The notes: generated by a model from the sequence alone, not told the origin. 64,000 nucleotides of DNA from Cladocopium goreaui (GCA_947184155.2 CAMXCT020001001.1:522001-586000), one strand, 5' to 3'. Positions 23,170 to 35,046 are shown, counted from the stretch's first letter. Program-made: numbers and translations.

Positions 23170-25180
23170 GGAACCAGCGAATAGAAAACCTTCTGCGATT
23201 GTTTGTCAAGCTCTGAATATATGCAAAGCTATATTGTTTGAAGTGTTTCATAAAGTTTCATACTTTGTTTGAAACAGGTTTGCCTCCTACGGCGAAAGCT
23301 TTTGCGACAGCGACTTTTCAGTCAAAAGCCAGGAATGAATGGAATGTGGTATTCAATGTAGCAACATGGAAATATGTTTTTTGTGAAGTTTATATGATAA
23401 TAAGCATCCCGAATTAATCAGCACCAACATTCCAAAAAATGGCTGGCAATACTATATACTTTGGGTTGGTCCCTCCCTATTAATAAACATGTTCTACCCC
23501 CTATTAAACAACACCCTGCTCAGAAATCCTTTTTTTTGGTGGTTTTCAATGGTTTTAATTGTTTCTTGTAGTGGTTGAACACCTGGTGTGTTTTGAAGGG
23601 ATGCCCCATGCCCAATCTCGACCCATTGGCAGGCAAGATTTTTTTCCAGCACACAGCTGTCTGATCAAAAGCTTGCAAATGCACATCTCACAGAATCTCT
23701 GATTGGAAAACCCCAAAAAAGCTAAACATGCTTTCTTTAAAAGTAAACAATTGCATTTTGAGAAGCTTGTAAAGGGTATCCCTTTGGGTTGCCCCGCATA
23801 GTCTCATGCTCATTCTTTCTACTTTTCTACTTTGCTTCATGCTGATGGCTTCTAGCGGCTTCGTTTTGAATCCTGATCTTATCCTTTTTGGATTCAAAAC
23901 ATTTCTCATACTACATCTCATGAACCCTCCAAATCTCATGAATGCCATTTTTGGTTTTGCTTCTCATATCTCATTGGGGTGAACACCTTCTCATGGTTCT
24001 AGACCTGGGGATTATTAATACGAACTTTGCATCATATTAAGTAGCTATAGTATATACCGTATATATCGTTTGCAAACTCCAAAAACATGTTCTATGTTCA
24101 TGTTCTATTTATTGACAACTGTCTTCACAATGGACAATATGGGGACTATGGTCAAATACAATACCTCCCATAATTTGCCCGAGACTATAGCAACCATAAA
24201 ATAGGAAAGTTCGAAACCTGGAACTATGTATAAAGTATCATTTGTAACCAGTTGAAGATGGCTATAAACCAACTCAACCTATTCAAAGCCTATATATAAG
24301 TCTCCATGAATAAACATTTGAATCATCGTAATCATCTAACTTGTTGTTTTCAATCGGCGTTATGAGACCTGCATCACATTTGGATGTCAATTCCTCCAAA
24401 TATGGTATGGAAAATTGTTTTACAGCCTCTATCCATCAGCATGTCTTATCACTAATTATGCAAATTATGAATGCCCTTACTTGATGTGCATCCTAGTTAG
24501 TGAATGATTAATAACATTTAATAACGCTATTGTAAACCTGTCATGTATAGATGTAGCCATTTAATTAGATGCCGCCCACTTACCATATCAAATGCGCCCC
24601 CAAGATGGAAGGAGCCGTTCGGAGCTATTGGTCCGACTATATTCGCAACACAAAGGGTGGTGCACCAACAAAAACATATTTTTTAAAAAAACAAATGACT
24701 AAGGAACTAATGGTCTTAGCTTTCAGTAATGGCTATTGAACCATCAATAATGTTTATGCAAGCATCAATATTATGGAAGAAACGGTATATATTTTATCTA
24801 GTGTTTTCAACCAGCCATGTGAAAGACGCAAAAAAGGGGATAGTTTGATTTGTTCTTTCGGAAACTGGCTGGTGGTTTGGAACATTTTTTATTTTCCATA
24901 GTATATGGGATAATCCTTCCCATTGACTTTCATATTTTTCAAGATGGTTAAAACCACCAACCAGGGAAATCTATAACTTATAGTTGTAGTTGAAACCACG
25001 CTGTTACCTGCAGATCTGCGAATTTCATGGAATTTCCATCGACAATTATCATGGTTCTACCATGGTATCACCAAAACTGATGGTCAGCAAGTCGAATTGT
25101 CCCACAATGGCTTTGAATCCCTGAAAATATGGGAAAACATGAGTTTTTCTGCCCAGACCAACACTGTGTGTCCCCTATGA
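23170..25180. other. No exon seen
   Basis: Two kilobases of AT-rich DNA without a supportable exon. It contains the family 2 element at 24865-24964. Confidence 0.45.
24865..24964. repeat. Inverted-repeat element family 2
   Basis: CTGGCTGGTGGTTTGGAACA to AAACCACCAACCAG. Compact copy with TTTTTCAAGATGGTTAAAAC. Confidence 0.85.
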
Positions 25181-25318
25181 ATGTATAGCCATGCGTCTAA
25201 TTATCCAGCTTATTCGCCGCGCCAGCCGCTACCAGAGGATTCCGGTTATCAACCAATGATTGCGTGCGGATGGGGTCCCCATAGGCATCATCCAATGCGA
25301 GCTTCGATTGCTGACTGA
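25181..25318 (+). CDS. Candidate small ORF or terminal exon, Pro/Tyr-rich
   Basis: ATG to TGA gives 45 codons: MYSHASNYPAYSPRQPLPED then SGYQPMIACGWGPHRHHPMR. The composition is unlike chance translation of this AT-rich DNA. An AG at 25209-25210 could be an acceptor for a shorter terminal exon. Family unknown. Confidence 0.4.
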   Translation: MYSHASNYPAYSPRQPLPEDSGYQPMIACGWGPHRHHPMRASIAD

Positions 25319-26220
25319 GCATCCACTTGGGGTTATTGTTATATAGTAAATATAATAGAAACCATGAGTAAGGAATGCCATTGAATATCCACTATATGGA
25401 ATATCCATAGTTTTGCATGGGTTATCTATGGATACTTCTGGGTGTTTTCAACCGTTTACAACCTGTGGGATGCACAGGAATGGTGATGGAGTGCTACAAC
25501 TTGATGCTTGGACAGTTGGAGTTAAACTGTTATGTGTGATGGACGTGGTTGTCCTGAAGCGATGTGCATTTACAAACCGAATTGTTTGTCATGCGTGTAA
25601 ATTATACACATACACACTTGTTGATACATGTGCATCACAGGTTTGGTTTGATTAACAATTATAAGTAGAGCAATGTTGTAACCAGTGAGACGCGCTCAAT
25701 CGCTACCTGTTCAATATTTGTCATGATGATCGGCAGCATAAACCTTCACAAGATGACATGGGACTCAGAAGGATGGCTGCTGCCGTTCGCTGGGTAAACC
25801 TCGTTTGAACACATTTATTTTGTTTGGTCCTCCAGTAGCGCAAGAAACCAGACCTGCAAAGTCCAGATTTGTTATCTCTGGGTTGTGTTCTCTTAGGATG
25901 TGGAGGCCTGGATTTTGCAGTGGGAACAATGCCAAGTAGTTCCATCCATGCACGGGAGATCCAAAAATTCTCGCTGTGCGTAGAAGAAATCGATAGAAAT
26001 CACAATGTTTCCGGTTAGATGTGATTAGTTGCTGTTCTTGGTTGGTAAGGGGGGTTGCAATGGCTCTCCTTTCTCTCTATGTGTATATAGTTTGAACATG
26101 AAAGTGCTATCTCTACGCGATGTGGAATGGCCATACTAATTATTTGATTCGGACGGATTTCCTATCATATCTATCGAAATTTAATGAGTTGGTCATGGAT
26201 TGGCCATACTTGCCCCGTAG

Positions 26221-26305
26221 CACGGCCATGGCCCAGGAGGAGTTCGTTCATTGGCTCTATGCGGCTTTGGCGGACGATGTCACTCTGGAGCCGAGTTACA
26301 CTTAG
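26221..26305 (+). CDS. Candidate terminal exon
   Basis: After TTGCCCCGTAG the frame reads TAMAQEEFVHWLYAALADDV then TLEPSYT and stop TAG. The upstream sequence is open from ATG 26120, so a longer exon is possible. The EEFVHWLYAAL helix resembles the exiting helix of EF-hands, but no loop is present. Confidence 0.5.
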
Positions 26306-26999
26306 TGCAGCTCTGGGGAAAGCTGAAGGTGAATTCTGTAGGGTTAGTGGCTTAATTTAGCAATGAACGGCCATAATTGAAGAACTACAATTAATTAATT
26401 ATTTAAAACACATTATATACAAATCTCAGTATAGAAGACCCCAAAACCATCCAGAATTGTTCCTCTTTAGTCTGGGAAGCAGAGGGTGGAGGTTGAGGTA
26501 ATTTTTTGTAGAAAAGGTGTAGCAGCTGCGGTCGTCAACAATAAATGCTTATTCGGGAGGGGGGTTGATCCTACCTGGATTGTTTTAAAGGCGTTCCCGC
26601 CGTTCCCGCGCATATCCTGCAATTCCGTAATGTTGGGTGTTGTGCGCAATTTTTCCCGAGTTGTGCAGTGCTTTTGATCCACTACTCGGTTGCCCGTTTT
26701 TTTGTCAAATGTCAAAGCTAAAAATAAAGGTGAACAAATGCTGTTTGTTTCCGTATGCTGCGCTCATATTTGCGTTCACTGGTTGTTCTATGTGCGGCAA
26801 ACAGTGTAACCTTGGGATATTGGCTGATGTTTGGAGACAAACTGGCAAATTGTCACCATCGTTTGGGTTGATCAACAAAGTCGATGGTTGTTGTTTCAGG
26901 CGACAACTCTTGGCTCCAAAAGGCTATGGGTTTTGTGAAGGCAACAAGAATTATAGAGTCTATCTAAGAGCAACTGTTGAGTTCCAGATATATAGAAAG

Positions 27000-27835
27000 C
27001 CCCCATGTATAGCTCTCTATAAAGTGGATATCCTTTGCCTCTATAAACTGGGATTCCGGTCGCCACTTTGGGATAAAGCCGTGTTTCCCGCAAGGAAATG
27101 ACTCAATATATGCGGCAATGCGCTTTATAGACCGTTGGTTCCCTTCAAAGAATGATAAGAATGGCCATAGCATGTCACACCATCCACTTTATAGAAACAT
27201 GTTTTCCAATGATTTCGAGCCAATATGTTGTCTGCTGAGCTGTATGCATGTTCGGGAGATGACAACATCCACAGCAGCGTGGATCTTTTATGCCTTCGAA
27301 TCAGATGCCCAGAACCTTGTTTGATTCTCATGGCTTCCAGTGTGACTGTCAGAAGAATAATTGCGAAAGCATCAATTTTGAATTGATGGCTGCAACAAGG
27401 AACACCTCTGTGAAAACCTGCCTCATGCAGAATGCCTTGCAAAAGCTGGACGTGAGAACCCAGCTATATTCAATATAGGCGTCGATAAAGTGGCCAGTCC
27501 AGGTAAAATCCCTGAAAAAAACAAATCGATGTTGTTAACGACTTCGATATTGATATTTGTTTGGCTGTCGTTTTTTCCATCGGCGTGATTAAGAAGAAAT
27601 TACAACGATCGTTGTTTAGTGGGTAATCCACATTATAGTACCACTGTTCGACACAAGTATTATTGTTTAGATGTTGGATATCTCACTTTATAGTAGTCGG
27701 AAACGTTCACAATTAATTACCCTCAAAAACCCACATCGACTTTTATGTTTTTCTTGGCCAGGCGACTTTATACAACGTTGGCTTGCGACTTTATAGCCAA
27801 AACATGTAGGTTGTCCACTTTATACACCCCCATAA
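27000..27835. other. Dispersed CCACTTTATA motif cluster
   Basis: ACTTTATA (or TATAAAGTGG) recurs at about 27017, 27186, 27484, 27678, 27774, 27791 and 27818, irregularly spaced and in both orientations. No exon is convincing here, although long open frames exist from 26637. Confidence 0.4.
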
Positions 27836-28014
27836 TGTGGCCGTTCCAGTGTATACCAGGCTCTTCTGTATAAACTCGGCCCCAAAGCATCTAGCGGCTA
27901 GCGGGCTATACATGGGGGATATATAGAATGGTTTCCTTCAGTTCTGTCATGTTTTTCCCCACCTGCCAGGTGAGTGTTAGATTTTATCAGAGCTGCTCTT
28001 CTCCTCCTCGCTAG

Positions 28015-28135
28015 CTGTCCTCCACTGCCTCCTCCTCCTCCGCCTTCTCCTCGTCCTCCTCCTCCTCCTCCTCCGCCTCCTCCTCCAGTTTCTCCTCCAC
28101 CACCTCTGCCTCCACTTCCATGTCCACTTCCGCCT
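28015..28135. repeat. CT-rich (CTCCTC)n tract
   Basis: Polypyrimidine tract reading poly-proline or Leu-rich on + and Gly/Arg/Glu-rich on -. It directly precedes the 41-bp array. Confidence 0.85.
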
Positions 28136-28167
28136 TGCCAACTCTTCGCCAAGCTCTTCGCCAACTT

Positions 28168-28445
28168 CCCAGCTCAGTGTGCACCGCTGGACCTCAACCT
28201 GGGAGCTGCCCAGCTCAGTGTGCACCGCTGGACCTCAACCTGGGAGCTGCCCAGCTCAGTGTGCACCGCTGGACCTCAACCGGGGACCTGCCCAGCTCAG
28301 TGTGCACCGCTGGACCTCAACCGGGGACCTGCCCAGCTCAGTGTGCACCGCTGGACCTCAACCGGGGACCTGCCCAGCTCAGTGTGCACCGCTGGACCTC
28401 AACCTGGGACCTGCCCAGCTCAGTGTGCACCGCTGGACCTCAACG
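28168..28445. repeat. 41-bp tandem array, about 7 units
   Basis: Units begin CCCAGCTCAGTGTGCACCGC at 28168, 28209, 28250, 28291, 28332, 28373 and 28414 (last one partial). Units differ at the t/g of CAACCtGGGAg versus CAACCgGGGAc. Because 41 is not a multiple of 3, the frame rotates through PSSVCTAGPQ, AQCAPLDLN and LSVHRWTST, and + frames remain open. Confidence 0.95.
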
Positions 28446-28920
28446 GCCAGATAGAATGCCACAAGATATGCCAGATGGAATGTCAGATAGAATGCCAGAA
28501 GATATGCCAGAAGATACGCCAGATAGAATGCCAGATAGAATGCCAGATAGAATGCCAGATAGAATGCCAGATAAAATGTCAGATAGAATGCCAGAAGATA
28601 TGCCAGATAAAGTGCCAGAATGTTTGCCAGATAAAGTGCCAGAATTTTCCCCAGATAGAATGCCAGAAGATTTGCCAGATAATATGCCAAATAGAATGCC
28701 AGAAGATATGCCAGATAGAATGCCAGAAGATATGCCAGATAAAGTGCCAGAATGTTTGCCAGATAAAGTGCCAGAATGTTTGCCAGATAGAATGCCAGAA
28801 GATATGCCAGAAGATATGCCAGGTAGAATGCCAGCAAATATGCCAGATAGAATTCCAGAAGGTATGCCAGATAGAATGCCAGATAAAATGTCAGATAGAA
28901 TGCCAGAAGATTTGCCAGCA
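28446..28920. repeat. 12-bp tandem array, about 40 units
   Basis: CCAGATAGAATG, CCAGAAGATATG and CCAGATAAAGTG units run for 475 bases. The + frame from 28120 reads MPDR/MPED/MPDK tetrapeptides and ends at TGA 28978. Other frames (CQIE; on - FYLA and GILS) are also open, so an open frame alone is not evidence of coding. Confidence 0.95.
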
Positions 28921-29670
28921 ACAAAATGTATAAATGTCATGGTGGGGATCACACGAAGTAAAGTAATTGTTTTTCACTGATACACTGGGATCATTAGGAT
29001 TAAACATCACAAGTTATGTAGCGTAAGCTGCTTTCACCTCATGAGAGCCTGGCGTTGTTTGTAGGTTGCAAGATTCAACCTTAACTTAAGTGCGGTTGCG
29101 CCAACGCTGGCCTCAAAATCTAAGGGAAACGCACAACTCCGTGTTGTTTTTGCATACGTCCAAGTCCCAGTTGCATGACTCTTCCCATACTTCCCTTCAA
29201 AAGATCCTAAATACACCAGCTGCTTGCCAAGTTTCTGGAAATCTGATCTGCACTTGGTGGACCAGCGGAAAGCCCAAAAACCGTTTGCCAATGATGTCTG
29301 TGAAGTTATTGCCCATTGGTTTTAAGGGATGACCAAGCGACATGAAAAGGCAGCAGCCAGATGCTTTCCTAGGAGGGCATCCAAGCTAGTGGCTCCTCGA
29401 GCTCATATGGATTCATAGAGAATGTGTATGTATATGTATATATATATGTATCAACCAACCCGGCCCCACCACAAAAACATGCAATATTGTATATTCGCAT
29501 CAAGTTTCGAAATATTGACTGATTTACCTTATTTGGTGTGTAATGATACATAATGATATATACAAATTTTGTGTTAAATACCAATGTGTAACGAAAAACC
29601 TATCATCAACCGCATATTAATGTTGGTGTACCATGACTTTGTTGCCTTGTGCTTGTCCTGTTTTCTCCAG

Positions 29671-29776
29671 GACAGCAAGCCCAGAAAGCCCAGCAAGGCC
29701 AGAAAGGAGCAGATGATGGAGGACATTTTCAGATTCTTCGACGAAGACGAGGCGCCAGCCAGGATGTTGCAAGGAG
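29671..29776 (+). CDS. Exon, probable start of EF-hand protein
   Basis: After the excellent acceptor TTTTCTCCAG the frame reads DSKPRKPSKARKEQMMEDIF then RFFDEDEAPARMLQG and ends at GTCATG. The Lys-rich segment followed by the E-helix pattern IFRFFDEDE suggests the first half of an EF-hand pair. Ends in phase 1. Confidence 0.6.
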
Positions 29777-29811
29777 GTCATGTTTGTTTAATATCCAGCA
29801 GCCAATAGCTA

Positions 29812-29931
29812 CAATGTGGTGCCCCATAGTTAGCTAAGTTGGTTTATAACTTCATTAAATATGGTTTATTGTAGATATATCTATAGTTAATGGGGTTTAT
29901 AAACCAATTTATAACTAGGGGCCCCACATTG
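29812..29931. repeat. Palindromic element family 3
   Basis: CAATGTGGTGCCCC at the left and GGGGCCCCACATTG at the right enclose AGCTAAGTTGGTTTATAACT and the inner palindrome TAGATATATCTA. Nearly identical to 34926-35046. Confidence 0.85.
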
Positions 29932-30664
29932 TATAGATTGTGTATATGTTGTTCAGGGTATGTGTGCATACCCCGGTGGGCACATATTACATCATATTAC
30001 ATTCTGTTGTTGTGCATGTTCAGCGATTTCATTGTCCATATCCAGCATCATTCTGTATGCTCGGAGGCACAACCAATCATCAACCAAACAACCATCAAAT
30101 ATATTGTTGAATTTCGCTATTTTATAGGCGTTTTCAAGTTCAAGAACTGGATTTGCGAATCAAAAACCAGATAGCATGTTTCTTCTTGTAATTAGTGATA
30201 CGCTAGTGTTCTTCCCGTGGTTGGGTGGAATTACTGGTGATTTCTATTGTTTACCCTGAAAACCAACACGGAGCGCGCCCCAAAAGATGGGCATTTCCCC
30301 TAAGATGGTGGACCCCCAAATCATCCATTTTTTTGTTTTTTGCCAATGGGAAAACCCATGGTTTGCTAGCGATATTTTTAGGAACCGCACCATATTTGTT
30401 TGATATCATACTCGTGACCAGTCATATCAACTACCACTACTTTTTGCTGTTGTAATTTGTGTCCATCTCCCAATATTATCTCAATTTCTATAGGTACAGT
30501 AGAGCTGCCAGTTTATCAGTGTGAAATATTCCATATTAAATCACACTTGACTTCTTCCACTAACTATCATTTTCTTTACCCCGCATTTTTGTAGATTTAT
30601 TCCCCACGTCATTATGATTCTGACATTGTTTTAAGAGATCCCCCCTTTATCCCTTTCGAAGAAG

Positions 30665-30722
30665 AACACACACACGCACACACGCACACACGCACACACG
30701 CACACACGCACACACGCGTGCG
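30665..30722. repeat. (ACACACGC)n microsatellite
   Basis: Seven ACACACGC-type octamers end in GCGTGCGCG. Confidence 0.9.
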
Positions 30723-30878
30723 CGTTTCCCCACATTTTTTGGTTTGCTGCTCAATGTTGATGTGTTTCACTCATATTTTGTCGTTTCTCTCAATTACAAC
30801 TATATTTCACTCAAAACTTAAAAATCATCCTCAATGTGGGTTGTGGACAAATCCCTGCCACGGCCCAATGGTCACCAG

Positions 30879-30960
30879 GATGGCTACTGGAGCTTCCAAG
30901 AGGCATCAGCATGTGCCTTGTTGTGCCGCTTCCAGATCGGACCTGGGCAAATTGGGAAAT
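30879..30960 (+). CDS. EF-hand exon
   Basis: After TGGTCACCAG it reads DGYWSFQEASACALLCRFQI, with GTGATA as donor. DGYWSFQE matches positions 5-12 of an EF-hand loop (D-G-x-x-x-x-x-E). The same DGYW signature occurs in the exon at 35182, so the first loop residues should lie at the end of the preceding exon. EF-hands bind Ca2+. Confidence 0.6.
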
Positions 30961-31218
30961 GTGATATGTATGGAAAACATGGGAAAACTGATTTTATTTC
31001 AGGTGGATGAAATATGATGAAGTTGTGGTTTTCCGACCTGTGACTCGACATGCCCCACTGGTGGCTATTGAATTTCGAAAATATGTCTACGAACCTTGCG
31101 ATATCACGGGCAAGGTCCATTTGCTGGGATGAGTTGGAACCACCAAGCGGATCAGTTTTTTTAGTGGCCGTTTGCGTGGGAATCGCGTGCAGAGTGGCGG
31201 GTCACAGATCACTGTCAG

Positions 31219-31294
31219 GTCAATTGGCCACAGAAGGCGAGAGCATGATTATGTACCAATACGACCTGTTGATGGACCGGGACAATCGGAGATG
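31219..31294 (+). CDS. Exon following the 30879 EF-hand exon
   Basis: After CACTGTCAG the phase matches the 30960 donor. It reads QLATEGESMIMYQYDLLMDR then DNRRW, ending at GTTTTG. MDRDNRRW resembles a degenerate EF-hand loop. The alternative is reading on to a TAA at 31330. Confidence 0.5.
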
Positions 31295-31892
31295 GTTTTG
31301 GAAACAGAACACGCAACTTAAGTTACCATAAATGGGGGTACCCCACAATGGTTGATTCATAATGGAAAATCCCGTGAAAATTGATGATTTAAAAACTCCG
31401 TATTAACCTTGATTCTGGAGTTTACGAAAGATGAACTTTGGTGGTGATGTCCAGGATCCTTGCGGCTGATTGCTCCTTTGTTCGCGGTGGTGCTGTTGTG
31501 ACCCAGATATAGTCACATGCAGGGATTGATAATCACTCACGACCAAGGTGATTCGAGTTGAAAAGTAGTTTACGTCATCCAAACATTTGCCGCCAGATCT
31601 CATATGTTTCAAGTAATTATATGTAATTATCCACCCTAGCCGCCTAGCCCGCTGTTGTTGGATATCCAAAAATGGCGGGCGTCCTGTGGTTATCCCTGGC
31701 TGGGATGATTGCACTCACCGGGAAGATCTCAAAGAAACAATGAATAAATACTCTAAGATCTAAATTGAAAAACATTTAATATAGAATAATGATGAATAAT
31801 GCAGATATATATAGACTAGAGTGATTACATTAGAACATTATTCCAATTTAGACTATATTCCAATCTTTATCTCCGTTGGAAAGCCGATCCAG

Positions 31893-31970
31893 GATGCAGC
31901 TGGCGTGCCGCCGGAGGAACGTGCCAAAGGCTTCCCGCAGCGGAGTGTTTGCGACCTGCCTCTCGGCAAA
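31893..31970 (+). CDS. Candidate exon with ubiquitin-like motif
   Basis: A 26-codon exon (phase 0 to 0) between CCGATCCAG and GTCTGA reads DAAGVPPEERAKGFPQRSVC then DLPLGK. D-x-x-G-V-P-P-E-E-x-x resembles the D-K-E-G-I-P-P-D-Q-Q loop of ubiquitin, but the flanking strands were not found. The similarity may be chance. Confidence 0.5.
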
Positions 31971-32840
31971 GTCTGAGCGCCAAAAGCCTGGCGGGGAAGG
32001 ATCCCAAAAAATGGATAGAAAGGGAGAAATGATGAGACATGCAGTCTGCCATGTTCGATCCATTTTTAGGGATGTAAGATGCACTTTTAAATGATCCAAT
32101 TTGTATCCAATCATGTTCTTTAAGGTGATGTAAGCTGTATTTTATGCAATTTGCCCAGATGAGCGACCCTGAACAAAAACAAGAGTTCAATGACCATTTG
32201 TGTTCAGCCCTGGGGTGATGATCCAATTGACTTCTCAGGGTGAAAGTGTTGGGTCAGCTGATGAAAAAGAGATGTCAAGTTAAACACTTAGGCTTTCAAA
32301 CATGGGATATCATATAGTATAATGTATACATATTATATATTGTATACATATACTGAGGCTTTCAATCTACCCTTTTGCAAAAAAAAAACTGAGCTGCCGA
32401 TTTGTGGCGGATATGCTGGGAATGTTTGTGCTGAGAATGTTTGGTTTCAAGGACAATGATGGCAAGTTTGGAACTGGAAGGTTCGGATGCCCCCAGAGTG
32501 ATAAGTTGGTTTATTACCCATCTAACTATGGTTATAAACACCATAAATCCTGTTGAAGGGAGTTAGGCACCAACTTAGCTAACTTTGGGGAACCACCTTG
32601 TATGGGAAGGTTGGGACTTGGAAGGTTTGGACCTGGTCAGAGCGGTACGCTGTGAGGTATTTGCATCCTAGCTTCGGAATGGATGTGGTCAAGGACCCTT
32701 ACCTAGCTGCTCCCAGTTAGGTGACCCATTGGGACGATGTATCGCGCAATGTTATGGAGAATGGGGACATAGTTCAGCAAGAAAGATATGTTTTGACCAG
32801 CACACGTAAGGTTGTAGAATCAACTACAGTGCATTCTCAG

Positions 32841-32945
32841 CTGGTTGGTAGTGGTTTCAAACATGTTTTTTTTTCCATAATATATGGGATAATCCTTCCC
32901 ATTGACTTTCATATTTTTCAAGATTGTTTTTTTAACCACCAACCA
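32841..32945. repeat. Inverted-repeat element family 2
   Basis: CTGGTTGGTAGTGGTTTCAA to TTAACCACCAACCAG. Confidence 0.85.
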
Positions 32946-33307
32946 GTCAGTGATTAGTAATTTGAACATGAACAAGATGTTGAGAGACCTTTTGACCATT
33001 CCCATGGGGATCCAAGTATTTCAAAACGCCTTTGGGACCCAAATGGTGGATTTCTCCTTGGGTCCATTTACCAACCACAGAACAAACCTACCAACCATTG
33101 ACCAGGTGGGTAAGGTAAGGGCTCGTGAAGGGCATAATTAATGTTGAAGCCATATTGATTTAATTGATATATGTGTGTTGTCACCGTTTTTCTATATTTT
33201 TCTTGTTCTAACATGGCAATGGAATAGCCCGTATAGATGATGTCCGATTCCCATGTCAGATTACCAGAGAGTAAGATTTTGTGAATGAAAGTTGAACATC
33301 ACCATTT

Positions 33308-33418
33308 CTGGTTGGTGGTTTCAAGCATTTGGATTATTTTCCATTTCATATATTGGGGATTTCATCATCCCAATTGACGAACTCATATTCTTCAGAGGGG
33401 TAGGGCTCAACCACCAGC
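33308..33418. repeat. Inverted-repeat element family 2
   Basis: CTGGTTGGTGGTTTCAAGCA to GCTCAACCACCAG, with core TATTGGGGATTTCATCATCC. Confidence 0.8.
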
Positions 33419-33485
33419 CGGGACTACCGTGACTAGTCGGTCACGTTCGCTCATCAGTCTGATCATGTCGGTCTGAGTATCATAT

Positions 33486-33600
33486 TACCCTTTGGTTATG
33501 TCAAAATAGCTATTGAACATTGCCAGTGAAATAGTGGATTTACCCAGCTACAAAACGGTGATTTTCCATTGTTTTTTGTTAACGTTTACCAGGCCGGGTA
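33486..33600. repeat. Inverted-repeat element family 1
   Basis: TACCCTTTGGTTATGTCAAA at the left and AACGTTTACCAGGCCGGGTA at the right. Confidence 0.8.
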
Positions 33601-33723
33601 GTCATTTTTAGAGTTCAATGTTGATACACTGACGAACTCACCATGTTCGTTGATTTTTTCCCGGATTGGCACTATGGACTTCATGGGAAATTCCATGGTT
33701 CTCCCGGTCCATGCGGCCGCCAG

Positions 33724-33792
33724 GACCACGCTTTGGTCTTCGGCAAAGTGCGCTTGGCCGAGGCCATGTTGTTTCCACTGCACTTCACAACG
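33724..33792 (+). CDS. Candidate exon in EF-hand region
   Basis: Between GGCCGCCAG and GTATTC it reads DHALVFGKVRLAEAMLFPLH then FTT (23 codons, phase 0 to 0). The opposite strand also has a 75-codon frame here. I prefer + for its splice sites and strand consistency. Confidence 0.5.
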
Positions 33793-34658
33793 GTATTCCA
33801 ATGGGAGAGGCACAACTTGTGGTTAGCTGGTGGTATTATTCATGTAATTTATTTATTGGTATTATTATTACTTGAATCATCTTATTATATTACTAATACG
33901 ACCCTGATAGATAATATGCCATGTATTTCAATCATATTCATATTACAACGGTAATCAATAAGGATGCGGATGTGCGCAGCACATTAATTATGATGAATTA
34001 TGAACTATAAATCTGCTCGTTTAAGAACCAATATTGATCATGCAGTAGTGGGATAGCTGGTATGTCGGGGTATAAAATCCACCATAATGTGGATCTAAAT
34101 GGGGTATAGCAGGATATATGACCAACATTGACCAACAATATGATACATGGGGGTGTTTGATAATGGTAGATACCCAAATGTCAATTATAACGGGGAAAAT
34201 GCTGATCAATCATCGGATGTAGTCTAGTCTGAGATTGACTGTCTCTAAGATGCTATATATATAATATTTAAGATGTAATAGGCATGTTTTGCCTGACACG
34301 TTGTATGATTTTTCTTGGCACCAATCAGTACCAATTTTAGTGGTGCAGTGGTGCCATTTATTCCTCGGCATTCCGTTTTTCCTCGCACCCAAGCCAAACA
34401 ATGCAAGATGCACTTTACTAGTTGCAAGTCCCAAGATTATGTCGTGGATGGGGTGTTAGACAGATATATTCAGTTTATGCATACTGCTTATCCGGTGCGC
34501 AAAATTGTTACATGTTGGTTTCAGGCCAACTTGAGAAAGAATTACGACCCTTCCCAAACAGGGAGTGACAGGTTTGTGTGACGATGTCGCAATCGGACAT
34601 TTGCTGGCAAACATGTGCCATCCCTTGAGGGATAGTGTAATCCATTCCCCCCAAATAG

Positions 34659-34777
34659 TACCGTTTGGTAAACGTTTACAGTTTGCTATGGAAAAATCCA
34701 CCATTTTATAGCTGGGTAAATCCATGATTTCTATGGCCATTTGCAAGAAAAATATCTGGTATGTTTACCAGAGGGTA
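34659..34777. repeat. Inverted-repeat element family 1
   Basis: TACCGTTTGGTAAACGTTTA to GTTTACCAGAGGGTA, with inner CTATGGAAAAATCCACC. Confidence 0.8.
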
Positions 34778-34925
34778 AACAGCTCCCAAGAACCCTGATT
34801 TAGCATTGACATCACCCATTGTGAACAAAGGCTTGGTCCAACATGGCCTATTTTCCTGTAGGAAAATGATTGCCACGTTTGCGGGATGGCAAACTTGGCC
34901 ATTGAACAATGATTTTACACACTTA

Positions 34926-35046
34926 CAATGTGGGGCCCCCAAGATAGCTAAGTTGGTTTATAACTTCATCAACTATGGTTTATTGTAGATATATCTATAG
35001 TTAATGGGGTTTATAAACAAATTTATAACTAGGGGGGCCCACATTG
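34926..35046. repeat. Palindromic element family 3
   Basis: CAATGTGGGGCCCCC to GGGGGGCCCACATTG. The interior is nearly identical to 29812-29931, suggesting recent mobility. Confidence 0.85.

Noticed and set aside
26637-27101. 154-codon + frame, one of the longest in the window
   Set aside because: No family motif, cysteine-heavy random-looking composition, no splice context, and it overlaps the ACTTTATA cluster. Possible but unsupported.
28379-28952. Long minus-strand frames (FYLA and GILS repeats) of 170-181 codons
   Set aside because: They are produced by the 12-bp tandem array, which lacks stops in several frames. Length is not evidence here.
29034-29291. 85-codon minus-strand frame (MANGFWAFRWSTKCRSDFQK...)
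   Set aside because: Reads plausibly, but it is alone on the minus strand and has no family match. Kept only as something for strand-specific RNA to test.
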